DNA of 64,000 bases from Thiohalomonas denitrificans (GCF_900102855.1 NZ_FMWD01000003.1:156140-220139), one strand, 5' to 3'. Positions 9,105-21,106 are shown, counted from the stretch's first letter. Notes: a model not told the origin generated them from the letters alone. Made by a program: numbers and translations.

Positions 9105-10213
9105 TGCGTTTTGCGAGCCTGCTGCTCAAGGAGTTGATCCAGTTCTTTCGCGACCGGGTGATCCTGCTGCTCATCCTCTGGCTCTACACGGCCGAGGTGA
9201 TCATCTGCGCCTTCGCGCTCTCCTTTGACGTCAAAGACCTGCCTCTCGCGGTGCTCGACCTCGATCGCACGGTGGTGAGCCGTACGCTCATTCAGCAGTT
9301 CACCTCCACGGAGGCGTTTCGTCCCGTCGGGCGGCCGCGGAGCATGGCGACCGTCGGCGACTGGCTCGAATCGGGGCGCGCCCACATCGTGTTGATCGTC
9401 CCCAAGGGTTTCGGTGCCGACATCCGGCGCAATACGGCGAGCAACGTTCAGATTTTACTGGACGGCTCCAACTCCAACGTGGCGGCTACCGCCAGGGGCT
9501 ATGCCGAGCGCATTATCCATGCCTTTCAGAATCGGGTAACCCAGGGGGCAGCGCCGCCCATGCAGGTGACCCCGGTTCTTCGCATCTGGTACAACCCGCG
9601 CCAGAGCTTCACGCCGTTCGTGGTGCTCTCCATGATCGCGCTGGCCGCGCTGATGGTGGGGGTGATCCACCCGGCCGCCTCGATCGTGCGGGAGAAGGAG
9701 GTGGGCACCATCGAACAGCTCCGGGTGACGCCAATCCGCACCAGTGAGCTGTTCGTCGCCAAGACCCTGCCTACCCTCCTTATGGGGCTGCTGTCGATCT
9801 TTCCCAGCTTGCTCATCGTCCGCGGGTTCGACGTGCCGCTCCGTGGCAGTCTGTTCCTGTTCATGGCCCTGAGCGCGCTGTTTCTCGTCAGCGCCATCGG
9901 GATCGGCGTGCTGGTAGCGACCATCTGCAAGACCCTGCAGCAGGCGTTGCTGCTCTCTTTTTTCGGACTGGTGCCGCTGATGTTTCTGTCGGGGACGCTG
10001 GTTCCGGTGGAAAGCATGCCCGAACCCTTGCAGGTGCTGTCGCTGGCCAGCCCCTTGCGTCACTACATGACCATCACCCTCGGTATCTTTCTCAAGGGCG
10101 CCGACATGACCGTGCTTTGGCCTGAAACCCTGGCGCTGGCGGTGATCGGTGCCTGCCTGTTCGGCGCCGCCGCCGTCATCTTCCGCGTGCAGTCCGGCGT
10201 CCCGCGGCGTTGA
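9104..10213 (+). CDS. ABC-2 type permease, second subunit (YbhR-like)
   Basis: A 369-residue permease paralogous to the preceding gene. It shows the same plan: N-terminal helix (RVILLLILWLYTAEVIICAF), periplasmic domain containing LLDGSNSNVAATARGYAERI, then five helices and the motif EKEVGTIEQLRVTPIRTSEL. The start ATG at 9104 shares its A with the preceding TGA; longer in-frame starts would lie inside the first permease and are rejected. It is the last gene of the exporter operon. The 237 bases to the next gene show no convincing coding sequence. Confidence 0.88.
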   Translation: MRFASLLLKELIQFFRDRVILLLILWLYTAEVIICAFALSFDVKDLPLAVLDLDRTVVSRTLIQQFTSTEAFRPVGRPRSMATVGDWLESGRAHIVLIVPKGFGADIRRNTASNVQILLDGSNSNVAATARGYAERIIHAFQNRVTQGAAPPMQVTPVLRIWYNPRQSFTPFVVLSMIALAALMVGVIHPAASIVREKEVGTIEQLRVTPIRTSELFVAKTLPTLLMGLLSIFPSLLIVRGFDVPLRGSLFLFMALSALFLVSAIGIGVLVATICKTLQQALLLSFFGLVPLMFLSGTLVPVESMPEPLQVLSLASPLRHYMTITLGIFLKGADMTVLWPETLALAVIGACLFGAAAVIFRVQSGVPRR

Positions 10214-10450
10214 AGTGTTCAGGTCTGGAAACGGTTTTTCTCCTGGACGATCTGTGCCTGCCGCGCCGCAGCTCCGATGACGAAAGATCCTCCAAGGGAG
10301 AATCTCCCTGGACTTCGAATGTATTGGCTTGTTCCCCGTGCCTCGGGTCTCAACATGGGGCTACATTTTGCAAAAGAGGGTGGCTGCACGTCCGGTCAAA
10401 TCCTTTGTAGGGCGTGCGTAACTGAACACTGGGCTGTGAGTCGTAGCGAA

Positions 10451-11896
10451 ATGGTGGATCATCCCAAAGCCGGGTTCAGCCGGCGTAGGCTGTTGCAGGC
10501 TGGAGTCGCAGGGGCACTCGGACTGGGGCTTCAGCGGCTGCCAGGGGCTGAACCGAGCCAGGCGCAGGAAACGAAATCCTTCCGGCAAGTGCAACTGGTG
10601 GCCCGAGAAGGTGAAATCGAGCCGGCCCCCGGGCAGGTCTCGCGAACCTGGATTTACAACGACGCTTTTCCCGGGCCCGAGATCCGTCTCAAGGAGGGAG
10701 AGCGGCTTCGTGCCACGGTCGAGAACCTTCTGCCTTCCGGAACCACCATCCACTGGCACGGTATTCCGGTTCCGAACCCCATGGATGGCGTGCCGGGGTT
10801 AACACAAGAGCCTGTCGCACCGGGCGCGCGTTTCGAGTACGCCTTTCGGGCCGCACCGGCCGGCAGCTATCTCTATCACTCTCACGTCCACCTGCAATTG
10901 GATCGCGGACTGCACGGTCCCTTGGTGGTAGAGGAGACCACTCCACATGTCACTTACGATCGGGAGTCCAATCTGATCCTCGACGACTATCTGCCCGAGG
11001 CACCGCTCCCTTTAGAGCTCCTGGCGGAGCGTCAGCAGGGAAATGGTCGCGGGGGCATGATGGGACCCGGGATGATGGGGCGGGGCATGGGACCCGGGAT
11101 GATGGGACCGGGAATGATGATGGGTGGGTTCCTGGTCCCTCCCTATGCCGGTTTGCTCATTAACGGCCGCCTGCCTTCCGCCCCCGCCGAGTTCGCTATT
11201 CGCCGCGGCGAACGACTGCGGTTGCGGCTGTTCAATCCCGCCTCTGCAACCACATTCAGGGTTGCCGTCGGAGGGCATCGGCTTACGGTCACGCACGCCG
11301 ACGGCCGCCCCGTGGAGCCGGTGACTGTCGATGCATTGTTTATCAGCATGGGTGAGCGCTATGACGTGCTCATCGAGGGCGGGCGGCCGGGCCTTTGGCC
11401 GATTGTGGCGGCCACCGTTGAGGGGAACAGCCCCCCGGCAGTGGCGCTGCTGCGCTATGCGGGGGTGCGTGGTAACACGCCGGAGGGCTTCCCGCCCGTC
11501 GCGGGGCGCGTGCTGCGACTGGCCGACCTGCGCGCGCTGTCGCCCCTGCCGCCGGGCAGCCCGGACCGTGTTTTCGACCTGGTACTGTCGGGACGGTCGG
11601 CGAGCGAGTGGACCATCAACGGTGAAATCTGGCCCGACGCTGAACCGCTGCAGATAGGTGCCGGGGAGCGGATCAGATTCCGCCTTTTCAATCGCAGCTT
11701 CATGCTCCATCCGATGCACCTGCATGGTCACTTCTTCCAGGTCGGGGCGGCAGTGAAAGACACCGTTATCGTTCCCCCGCACATGGGTCGAATCGAATTC
11801 GACTTCATCGCCGATAATCCGGGCCGGTGGCTCTTCCACTGCCACAACCTCTATCACCTCGAAGCCGGAATGGCCCGGGAGGTTCGCTACATTTGA
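10451..11896 (+). CDS. Tat-exported multicopper oxidase with Met-rich loop
   Basis: A 481-residue periplasmic cuproenzyme. A twin-arginine signal (FSRRRLLQAGVAGALGLGL) ends near SQAQE. Copper ligands are present in order: HWHG at 101-104, HSH at 143-145, HPMHLHGH at 420-427 and HCHNLYHLEAGM at 463-474, with type 1 copper ligands Cys464, His469 and Met474. All four copper-binding blocks are present, so oxidase activity is expected. Residues 203-224 form a Gly-Met segment with ten methionines, reminiscent of the CueO cuprous-ion loop. Likely role: copper(I) oxidation and copper tolerance. The start is uncertain: a GTG at 10436 is possible and no strong ribosome binding site is visible for either. 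Confidence 0.88.
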   Translation: MVDHPKAGFSRRRLLQAGVAGALGLGLQRLPGAEPSQAQETKSFRQVQLVAREGEIEPAPGQVSRTWIYNDAFPGPEIRLKEGERLRATVENLLPSGTTIHWHGIPVPNPMDGVPGLTQEPVAPGARFEYAFRAAPAGSYLYHSHVHLQLDRGLHGPLVVEETTPHVTYDRESNLILDDYLPEAPLPLELLAERQQGNGRGGMMGPGMMGRGMGPGMMGPGMMMGGFLVPPYAGLLINGRLPSAPAEFAIRRGERLRLRLFNPASATTFRVAVGGHRLTVTHADGRPVEPVTVDALFISMGERYDVLIEGGRPGLWPIVAATVEGNSPPAVALLRYAGVRGNTPEGFPPVAGRVLRLADLRALSPLPPGSPDRVFDLVLSGRSASEWTINGEIWPDAEPLQIGAGERIRFRLFNRSFMLHPMHLHGHFFQVGAAVKDTVIVPPHMGRIEFDFIADNPGRWLFHCHNLYHLEAGMAREVRYI

Positions 11897-12007
11897 GCGT
11901 GAGCGGAAACAAACCGACGGGCAATATGCGCTGCAGGCGTACCGGATCTGGCCGCCGTGACTGTATTGCGCAGGAGGTTGTTGATGACGTGGTGCAGTAT
12001 CAAGCGG

Positions 12008-12308
12008 TCACCCTAGATCGAGGTAGTGCGCCTCGTCTCAGAGCGCTTCGAGCGCCTGTGCCGGCGACTGGGGCTGAAGCATCGGCTGACCAAGCCGTAC
12101 AGCCCCCGGACCAATGGCAAGGCCGAACGGTTTATTCAAACCGCTCTGCACGAGTGGGCCTGTGCGCGCTCGTACAAGAACTCAATGCAGAGAGCCGGGC
12201 AGCTTCCGGTTTGGCTACATAAATACAACTGGCACCGCCCCCATGCCAGTCTGGATTACAAGCCTCCGGTCAGCCGGTTGGGACTTTCCGTGAACAACCT
12301 AATGGGTT
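12008..12308 (+). pseudogene. IS481-family transposase remnant (C-terminal integrase core)
   Basis: About 100 codons matching the end of an IS481-type DDE transposase: FERLCRRLGLKH, TKPYSPRTNGKAERFIQT, LPVWLHKYNWHRPH and VNNLMGLHN. The catalytic Glu lies in the NGKAERF motif, but the upstream Asp motifs are gone. The preceding residues (VTLDRGSA) lie in another frame, so there is a frameshift near 12031. The expected stop after GLHN reads CAG, and the frame runs on into the adjoining repeat-protein sequence. No inverted repeats or target duplication are recognisable. The element is dead. Confidence 0.8.
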
Positions 12309-12342
12309 TACACAACCAGCGGTTGACGCCTCACTGGGCTCG

Positions 12343-12555
12343 ATGCTGCAGCTCTCGGCAGACATCGGCGCCATGGCCGATCGCATCGGGGAAATGGCAG
12401 ATCGAATTCTCGTAATGGCCGACAACATTGGAACAATGGCCGATCGGATCCTGCTGACCCAGGTCATCCAGAACGGCAATATCGAACTGGTCTTGAACGC
12501 AACCCTTGTTACTCAGCAGAATCTTCTGACTCTCGCCAACGACTACAATCTATAA
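12343..12555 (+). CDS. Small protein with four 7-residue MAD repeats
   Basis: A 70-residue protein whose N-terminal half contains four consecutive 7-residue units, MADRIGE, MADRILV, MADNIGT and MADRILL, encoded by four 21-bp repeats at 12373-12456. The pattern suggests an amphipathic or coiled helix. The C-terminal part (NIELVLNATLVTQQNLLTLA) looks helical too. The same frame is open upstream (ASLGSM just before the ATG) and reaches into the IS481 remnant, so the original N-terminus may have been cut off by that element. No ribosome binding site is evident. Function unknown; it may be a truncated gene. Confidence 0.5.
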   Translation: MLQLSADIGAMADRIGEMADRILVMADNIGTMADRILLTQVIQNGNIELVLNATLVTQQNLLTLANDYNL

Positions 12556-15316
<2,761 letters not shown>

Positions 15317-15462
15317 GGAAGGGGCCAAGAGCGGTCAGTTACCCCAAACCGGTTGGTGAACAACTCGCGAATCAGAGGTGGGCTTTGCAGGCGAGAAATT
15401 TTACTACGACCCCATGTATTCCGATTACATCTACATCGGTGGCCATGCAAAGCCCCTTCCGT

Positions 15463-17034
15463 TCAGTGCGTTTGCCTCGCAGTCGCTAGCTGCCTTGTGC
15501 CGTTCTCGCGCGCGGCTTGCGCATCGACCGCCTCGGCGGCCCGCGCGGCGCCCATCCGGGTGTGATATCGCCCGGGCCAAACGTCTTCAGCCTCGCGGTA
15601 CGCTTCGAGTGCCTCGGCGGGACGGTCGAGTTCCATAAAAAGGTCGCCCAGTGCCTCATAAGGCGGCAGCAAGGCGCCGGGGCTCACCGGATGCTTTTCG
15701 ACGGTCGTTTCCAGTTCGGCGGCCGAACGGGTAAGCGTCAAGGCCTCCTGACCGTCGCCCTGCGCGTGCGCTATCCGGCCGTCCAGCACCAGTCGGTCGA
15801 TTTCTATATAGGTTGCAATGTCATCATCGCCAGCGGCCCTGGCATTTTCACGGAGGTCTCGAAGACGCGCCTCGGCCTCCCGCGCGAGCTCCAAATCTCC
15901 GGTGTGGACGGCACCGAGTCCCCGTGCGTACCAGGTCTGGCCTTCCGCCCAGGGCGATTCATCCCAGGGCAGATAGTCGAGCGAACGCGGCTTCAGGTTT
16001 ACCGCTTTCTCCCAGTTACGCCGCTCCACGGCGAGCCGGGCCGGCATGGAGGCGGCGTGGAAGGCGGTGATGAAGTTCCGCTGGTAGGGCCCCTTGGCCA
16101 GTGCCTCTTCAACAACGGCCTCAGCCCGGTCCCAATTGCCGCGCTGCAGGTGCGCATAGACGAGGTAATCAGCAGCATGGATGTAATGGAGGGAGACGGC
16201 GCCGTTCACCGGCCGGTCGAGCGCCGCATCCGCCGATTCCCGGTTCCATTCGATCACCTTCGGCCACTCTCCAAGGCGGACATAGATATGCGAAGGCATG
16301 TGCATCGCATGGGGAACCTCCGGGGCGATTTTACGATAGGCTTCGACGATATCGAGCGCATTCTCCGCACGACCATCCGCGTCGGTGACATGGATGGTGT
16401 AGTGAATCGCGCCGGGATGTCTGGGGTGCTGTTCATGAATCTGCCGAAGGATGGTCTCCGCTTCGTCGAAAAGCGGATCACTGTCATCGACCCGCTGTGC
16501 GAGCGTAAGCCGGGAGAGGGCATACAGGGAGGCGATATCCGGATCATCAGGGTAGGCCTCGTATGGATCTTTCATTGCCTCGACCCAGCGGCGAAGCCGG
16601 GTGGGGAATTCCGCCGTACCCGGTTCACGGAAAAATGCGCCACTGGCTTCGATCAAGAGCGCTTCACGGCGCGAATCGGCCCTGGTCCGGGCCTGCTCGA
16701 TCAGGCGCCAACCGCTTTGAACCTCTTCATCCGTCGGGCGGGTGGCCCAAAGCGGCTGAAACAGAGTGGTAGCTGCGCCCCAGTACGCCATCGCACAGGC
16801 CGGGTCTGCCTCGATGATTGCTTCGAACCGCTCCCGGGCCTCCTGGTACATCATGTGATGCATTAATCCCAAGGCATGGTTGAAATCAGGCTGGACGGAC
16901 TCATCGCAGGCGGTTTCGAAATCCACTTCGCCGATGGCGGCCTGCTCGTTCGCGATTGCAGAAAGAGGCGATATGAGTCCCATTATCAAGATAATGGCCG
17001 CGATCTTCTTCACACCGAAGTTATCCCGAAGCAT
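15463..17034 (-). CDS. Large exported TPR-repeat protein
   Basis: A 523-residue protein with an N-terminal signal sequence (IAAIILIMGLISPLSAIA). The mature part is helical, with TPR-like units such as FNHALGLMHHMMYQEARERF, ACAMAYWGAATTLFQPL, HIYVRLGEWPKVIEWN and PPYEALGDLFMELDRPAEAL near the C-terminus. The ATG at 17032-17034 follows AGGAGAGG at seven bases. It resembles uncharacterised exported TPR proteins of several hundred residues. No enzymatic motif is visible. It is probably periplasmic and may act as a protein-interaction scaffold. Confidence 0.75.
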   Translation of the reverse strand: MLRDNFGVKKIAAIILIMGLISPLSAIANEQAAIGEVDFETACDESVQPDFNHALGLMHHMMYQEARERFEAIIEADPACAMAYWGAATTLFQPLWATRPTDEEVQSGWRLIEQARTRADSRREALLIEASGAFFREPGTAEFPTRLRRWVEAMKDPYEAYPDDPDIASLYALSRLTLAQRVDDSDPLFDEAETILRQIHEQHPRHPGAIHYTIHVTDADGRAENALDIVEAYRKIAPEVPHAMHMPSHIYVRLGEWPKVIEWNRESADAALDRPVNGAVSLHYIHAADYLVYAHLQRGNWDRAEAVVEEALAKGPYQRNFITAFHAASMPARLAVERRNWEKAVNLKPRSLDYLPWDESPWAEGQTWYARGLGAVHTGDLELAREAEARLRDLRENARAAGDDDIATYIEIDRLVLDGRIAHAQGDGQEALTLTRSAAELETTVEKHPVSPGALLPPYEALGDLFMELDRPAEALEAYREAEDVWPGRYHTRMGAARAAEAVDAQAARENGTRQLATARQTH

Positions 17035-17243
17035 CTTTTAACCTCTCCTTTCCTTGTCGGGCCAGGCGGTCTCTCGTGCTCGTAAAAACATCACTTGCGT
17101 CGGAAGATAGACGGGGTGTTCACTCGGCACTATGCGTATTTTCCGGGACCGGAACGCACAATCGGACGACGACGAATTCAAAGTCGACTATGTCGGCTTG
17201 CCGTGGTGGTGCTCAGGAGCGTGTTGCGGTTGGGCGGTAGCCA

Positions 17244-17477
17244 TCAGTGTTGGCGGCCGGCAAAGAATTCTCGCAGTTCATGTTCGCTAGGTTGGCCGCG
17301 GAAAATCACTTCGTCGTCGACGACCAGGTTGGGGGAGTGGCGGATGCCGTACTTCTCAATGACCTCCGGGTGCTCCTCCGCGATGACGAGTTCATAGTCA
17401 ATCTCCAGGTCCTGCAGTTCGTGTTCGAGATTGGGGCGGTGACTGCACAGGTTGGTCGCAATGACTTTGACGTTCAT
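17244..17477 (-). CDS. Small thioredoxin-fold (monothiol glutaredoxin-like) protein
   Basis: A complete 77-residue protein. It has the glutaredoxin layout: strand MNVKVIAT, one cysteine at position 11 (NLCSHRPN), helix LEHELQDL, strand YELVIAEE, the cis-proline stretch RHSPNLVVDDEVIFRG and a final helix. Only one cysteine is present, so it would be monothiol or non-redox. A GGAGG-like site precedes the ATG. The EF-hand gene follows it on the chromosome, and both genes also occur at the left edge of the window. Confidence 0.7.
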   Translation of the reverse strand: MNVKVIATNLCSHRPNLEHELQDLEIDYELVIAEEHPEVIEKYGIRHSPNLVVDDEVIFRGQPSEHELREFFAGRQH

Positions 17478-18038
17478 CTCCGGTTTCCTCCTATTTGCCC
17501 GCAGAGCGGAACACGGCCCCAGGGCACTGGCTTACTGCCTCAGGGAGCGGGCTGTGTTTTCCGCCCCGTAACGGCTACTGAAGTCCTAGAGGCTTTGGTG
17601 GCAAGACGCCAGCTCACTCTTCCTGCCGGTTCCGGTACGTCTGCTCGAACGCGGCGAACTCACCGACGTCCACTTGGCCATCACCGTTGCGGTCCGCCTG
17701 CTCCCAGTCGGCCTGCATCCGCTCCAAAAGGCGCTGGTGCTCGCGCACCTCTTCCTGGCTGACCAAACCGTCCCCATCACGGTCGATGCCGCGGTAGCCA
17801 TACTGGCCCATCATGCCCTGCTGGTTCATGCCGGAACCCTGGTCGGGATTGCCGCCGCCCATTCCCATCCCTCCGGGACCGCCCATGCCCGGACCTCCCA
17901 TGCCGGGATTTTGTGACTGTTGAGCTAACACCGATACAGGGGTGGCTGCCACGAACAGACCAATCAGAACACTTACAGAGAATCTACGCATCTCTGCCTC
18001 TCTTTGCTGTGAAGGGGGAGCTTCCGTCTCCAATCATC
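17405..18038. repeat. Long direct repeat, copy 2
   Basis: This corresponds to bases 1-830 in direct orientation, offset 17,404 bp, but is about 195 bases shorter because most of the spacer between the two genes is missing here. It covers the start of the thioredoxin-fold gene and the whole EF-hand gene with its ribosome binding site. Similarity stops at about 18038, after which the two flanks are unrelated. Confidence 0.9.
17614..17991 (-). CDS. Secreted EF-hand protein with Gly/Met-rich linker (copy 2)
   Basis: A 125-residue near-copy of the protein at 401-784, with signal peptide MRRFSVSVLIGLFVAATPVS, a GMGGPG-rich linker and EF-hand loops DRDGDGLVSQEE and DRNGDGQVDVGE. Differences are a handful of substitutions and two fewer linker residues (GGGNPDQG replaces GGGMGDPGQG). 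The loop aspartates are intact in both copies, so both should be functional. The start ATG at 17989-17991 has AGAGAGG just upstream. Confidence 0.8.
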   Translation of the reverse strand: MRRFSVSVLIGLFVAATPVSVLAQQSQNPGMGGPGMGGPGGMGMGGGNPDQGSGMNQQGMMGQYGYRGIDRDGDGLVSQEEVREHQRLLERMQADWEQADRNGDGQVDVGEFAAFEQTYRNRQEE

Positions 18039-18139
18039 GCCTGCACCTTTGTAGTGTAGCGACACGCGTTGTCCGCCCTGGTGGGTTGGTCGGCCGTGCT
18101 TCGGATTCGCCCCGAATCAATGAGGAACTCTTAGTCGTC

Positions 18140-18470
18140 ATTGCGAACCGTACCCGCCGCTGCGCGGCCCCGAATCAATGACGAACTCTTAGCCGTCATT
18201 GCGAGGAGCCCCAGCGACGCGGCAATCCGGGGGTTTTGGGAGCAGGAGATTACTTCCTCGCCGGGGCTCGGCTTTGGCATCCTGCGTCGCTCTCCCACCT
18301 ACATCCATGTAGGCGTCCTCGTAATGACAGCAGGGAAAGGCAAGTTCATCAGGAGGAGCCCCAGCGACGCGGCAATCTCGAGATTGGGAGTAGAGATTAC
18401 TTCGTCGCCGAGGCTCATCGTAATGACAGCAGAGGCAAGTTCTTAAGGAGGAACCTCGGCGACACGGCAA
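18140..18470. repeat. Cluster of short palindromic intergenic repeats
   Basis: Within the 660-base gene-free stretch 18038-18696, the block AGCCCCAGCGACGCGGCAAT occurs at about 18206 and 18357, and a diverged form (ACCTCGGCGACACGGCAATC) near 18452. Each of the first two is followed by a partly complementary block, GAGATTAC then CTCGCCG or GTCGCCG, ending CGTAATGAC, so each unit can fold into a long imperfect hairpin. Two further partial copies of the left end lie near 18113 and 18171 (CCGAATCAATGA). This looks like a REP/MITE-type family. I see no protein gene here. Confidence 0.7.
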
Positions 18471-18655
18471 TCTTGGGATCAAAAGTAGAATCGGCCTAGC
18501 AGAAAATCTTGCAGGCCGGGCATATTCCACGGTAGCGGGGAATATGCGAACCCCCGCCATTGCTTTGCTCTAGCCGGCCAGCTCCTTGGTATCTTGGCCT
18601 TGCGCCATCGGCTACCGTCTCGGTCGCACGATCGGGAGGCAAGCAGTTCCGAATC

Positions 18656-18686
18656 GGCGGCGCATCCACTCGATGGATGCGCCGCC
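18656..18686. terminator. Perfect GC-rich hairpin after the mutarotase gene
   Basis: A 13-bp stem GGCGGCGCATCCA pairs with TGGATGCGCCGCC around a 5-base loop, ending 11 bases beyond the stop of the reverse-strand mutarotase gene. There is no T-run on either side, so it may be a processing or mRNA-stabilising hairpin rather than a classic intrinsic terminator. Confidence 0.5.
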
Positions 18687-18696
18687 GCGTAAGCGC

Positions 18697-19605
18697 CTAT
18701 TTCGAGGCGATCACCATCTTCATCGAGTGTGACTCGCCGGCCTTGAGCGCATAGGCGTTATCCAGGGCATTGGCCGCCTCGACACAGACCATGTGCGCGT
18801 ACTGGTCGTCGGGCATGTCGGCAAAACCCCTGGCCCCTTCCGGGCCCGGATTCCACACCACCGTGCTGGCGCTGTTGACCTTCTCCATCACGATCTTGCG
18901 CTGGTTGGCACTGTCGTCGAGCACGACCGTGCCCTGCTGGTCTAGATAGATGCGCTCCATCGGCAGCTCCAGGTGCAATGGGTCTTCCTGAGTAAAGCGC
19001 TGACCATCACGGTCCTTGTCGACATAGGTGGCGTTCTCCAGGCCTTCGATGACCAGGTTCTCCGCCTGTCCGACCCGGAAATAGGTATGAAACGCCTCGG
19101 AGACCATCCAGTCGCGCTCGCTGCAGTTCTTCCCGACCAGTTCCATGGTCAGCTTCTCGCCCAGCGTGACGATGAGCTTCAGCTCGAACGGCAACGGCCA
19201 GGCCTGGCGAATCGAATCGTTGGGCTCCAGTTGCAGCACCACCTCGGTTGCATCGCCGACACTGCGTGCCGAAGCGACCTGCCAGAATTCATAGCGCGCC
19301 ACGCCGTGGCCCTTCTTCGCCGCATCGCTTGGGTCTGCGCCCAGTGCCTGCGGGTCGTACGGGCCGAACCACGGCCAACAGACGGGCACACCGCCGCGCA
19401 CCGGCTTGCTGCCGTCATACAGGGCCGTTTCGCTGACCCAGATCACCTCGTCGCCACCGGCGGGTATATAGCTGAGCAGGGTACCGCCGTGGTTGGTCAG
19501 GGTGGTCGAGCCGTATCGGTTGTTCAGCTCGATCATGAGCAGCTGATCTTTTTGGTGGAAGCGGACATCGGGGTGGGAAAAGCGTTGCTTGAGTTCGTCC
19601 AGCAT
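18697..19605 (-). CDS. Glucose-6-phosphate 1-epimerase-like (YeaD-type) hexose-phosphate mutarotase
   Basis: A 302-residue aldose 1-epimerase superfamily protein. Motifs fit the YeaD/D-hexose-6-phosphate mutarotase branch: RGGVPVCWPWFGPY with the catalytic His replaced, as usual there, by later residues; GHGVARYEFWQV supplies the conserved His; EAFHTYFRVGQ and VVWNPGPEGARGFADMP follow. The ATG at 19605 follows GGGAG at nine bases; a longer frame from 19698 lacks support. It interconverts anomers of hexose 6-phosphates in the cytoplasm and would complement the phosphomutase/phosphorylase fusion at 922-3966, a link that is inference only. Confidence 0.85.
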   Translation of the reverse strand: MLDELKQRFSHPDVRFHQKDQLLMIELNNRYGSTTLTNHGGTLLSYIPAGGDEVIWVSETALYDGSKPVRGGVPVCWPWFGPYDPQALGADPSDAAKKGHGVARYEFWQVASARSVGDATEVVLQLEPNDSIRQAWPLPFELKLIVTLGEKLTMELVGKNCSERDWMVSEAFHTYFRVGQAENLVIEGLENATYVDKDRDGQRFTQEDPLHLELPMERIYLDQQGTVVLDDSANQRKIVMEKVNSASTVVWNPGPEGARGFADMPDDQYAHMVCVEAANALDNAYALKAGESHSMKMVIASK

Positions 19606-19921
19606 GGAAAGAAACTCCCGGGTATTAATAGGCGTGCGGGTATCCTGCGCTGTTTCTCGCGCGAAAAAGAACTCGGGATTGTAGAAAAAACGAGGCACCG
19701 GGTCACTTCAGGCCACGCCTCGCCCGCCGTCTTTCACAAGACAGTCGGTGGATCTGTTTCAGTGAAAACCTGGCGCGAAACGCCGCCGTGACCGACTGTA
19801 ACCCGGCGGGCAACAACGCCTCGACCTTTTTTGTTGTGGTCCATAAGTGGCCCACCAGTGTCCCATCAGGCGGAGGAGCATAGTCGAGGGTAGGGCGGAG
19901 AGGAACGTACTGAAAAGAGTG
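19606..19921. other. Intergenic region between mutarotase and tRNA-Leu
   Basis: No supported gene. The mutarotase promoter should lie here, reading leftward. A T-run on the reverse strand at 19914-19917, just beyond the tRNA 3' end, could help end its transcript. Otherwise I see nothing recognisable. Confidence 0.4.
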
Positions 19922-20005
19922 TGCCGAGGGTCGGACTCGAACCGACACTGGGTTGCCCCAACCAGATTTTGAGTCTGGCGCGTCTACCAATTTCGCCACC
20001 CCGGC
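19922..20005 (-). tRNA. tRNA-Leu (anticodon CAA)
   Basis: An 84-base class II tRNA on the reverse strand. The acceptor stem GCCGGGG pairs with CCTCGGC. The anticodon stem-loop is CCAGA-CTCAAAA-TCTGG with CAA at the anticodon. A long variable arm follows, and the T-loop is GGTTCGAGTCC. The 3' CCA is not encoded (the genomic bases after discriminator A are CAC). It stands alone, divergent from queA. Confidence 0.95.
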
Positions 20006-20083
20006 ATGAACCGCCACATTATAGGGATTAGCGCGGCGCAAACAAGGGCGAGTGGTCATTGAATCTGGTAATATCCTCCGCCC

Positions 20084-21106
20084 ATGCAGCGTACTGACTT
20101 TCATTTCGACCTTCCCGGGGAGCTGATCGCCCAGCGTCCCGCCGAGCAGCGGACCGGCAGCCGGTTGCTGCTGCTCGATGGTCGGGACGGGCGTCTGGAG
20201 GATCGGTACTTCCCGGATATCGAGGCGCTCCTCTCTCCCGGGGACCTGCTGGTATTCAATGATACGCGGGTGATCCCGGCGCGGCTGTTTGGCCGCAAGG
20301 CCTCCGGCGGTCGGGTCGAGGTACTGGTGGAGCGGGTCGTTGACGATCGCCGGGTATTTGCCCACGTGCGCTCCAGCAAGTCGCCCAGGCCGGGCTCGAT
20401 GCTGCGGCTGGAGGAGGCCGTGGATGTGACGGTCACCGGGCGTGACGGGGCGCTGTTCGAGCTGAGCTTTCCGGAATCGGCCCTGGCGGTTCTGGAGACC
20501 TACGGCCGCATGCCGCTGCCACCCTACATCGAGCGGGAGGCGGGGGAGGCCGATGCCGAGCGCTATCAGACCGTGTTTGCCCGGAAGAAGGGTGCGGTTG
20601 CGGCGCCGACCGCGGGGCTGCATTTTGACGAACCCCTGCTGGAGCGCCTGCGTAGTAAAGGTATCGAATTCGCTCATGTGACGCTGCACGTGGGCGCCGG
20701 CACCTTTCAGCCGGTGCGCGTGGACAATATCCACGAACACCACATGCACTCCGAGTACCTGGAGGTGCCTGAAAGTGTGTGCCGGGCGGTTGCCCGTACC
20801 CGGGAGCGCGGCGGCCGGGTGGTTGCCGTGGGAACCACGGTGGTGCGCAGCCTGGAATCGGCCGCCCGCGATGGGCTGGCACCCTTTACGGGGGAGACGG
20901 ATATCTTCATCTACCCGGGATACCGTTTTCGGGTGGTGGATGCCCTGCTGACCAATTTCCATCTGCCCGAATCGACCCTGCTGATGCTGGTATCGGCCTT
21001 CGCCGGCCGTGACCAGGTGCTGGCCGCCTACCGGCATGCGGTGGAAGAGCGCTACCGCTTCTTCAGCTACGGCGATGCCATGTTCATCCTGCCCCAAAGG
21101 GATTGA
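20084..21106 (+). CDS. queA: S-adenosylmethionine:tRNA ribosyltransferase-isomerase
   Basis: A 340-residue enzyme of queuosine synthesis; it transfers and rearranges the ribosyl part of SAM onto 7-aminomethyl-7-deazaguanine in tRNA to give epoxyqueuosine. Family motifs include [77 protein letters not shown] and [19 protein letters not shown]. Length and start match the family. It precedes tgt, the other key queuosine gene, separated by a 128-base palindromic element. Confidence 0.96.
   Translation: MQRTDFHFDLPGELIAQRPAEQRTGSRLLLLDGRDGRLEDRYFPDIEALLSPGDLLVFNDTRVIPARLFGRKASGGRVEVLVERVVDDRRVFAHVRSSKSPRPGSMLRLEEAVDVTVTGRDGALFELSFPESALAVLETYGRMPLPPYIEREAGEADAERYQTVFARKKGAVAAPTAGLHFDEPLLERLRSKGIEFAHVTLHVGAGTFQPVRVDNIHEHHMHSEYLEVPESVCRAVARTRERGGRVVAVGTTVVRSLESAARDGLAPFTGETDIFIYPGYRFRVVDALLTNFHLPESTLLMLVSAFAGRDQVLAAYRHAVEERYRFFSYGDAMFILPQRD

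Noticed and set aside
10210-10410. 66-codon open frame after the second permease
   Set aside because: No ribosome binding site and no family resemblance; composition looks like non-coding spacer.
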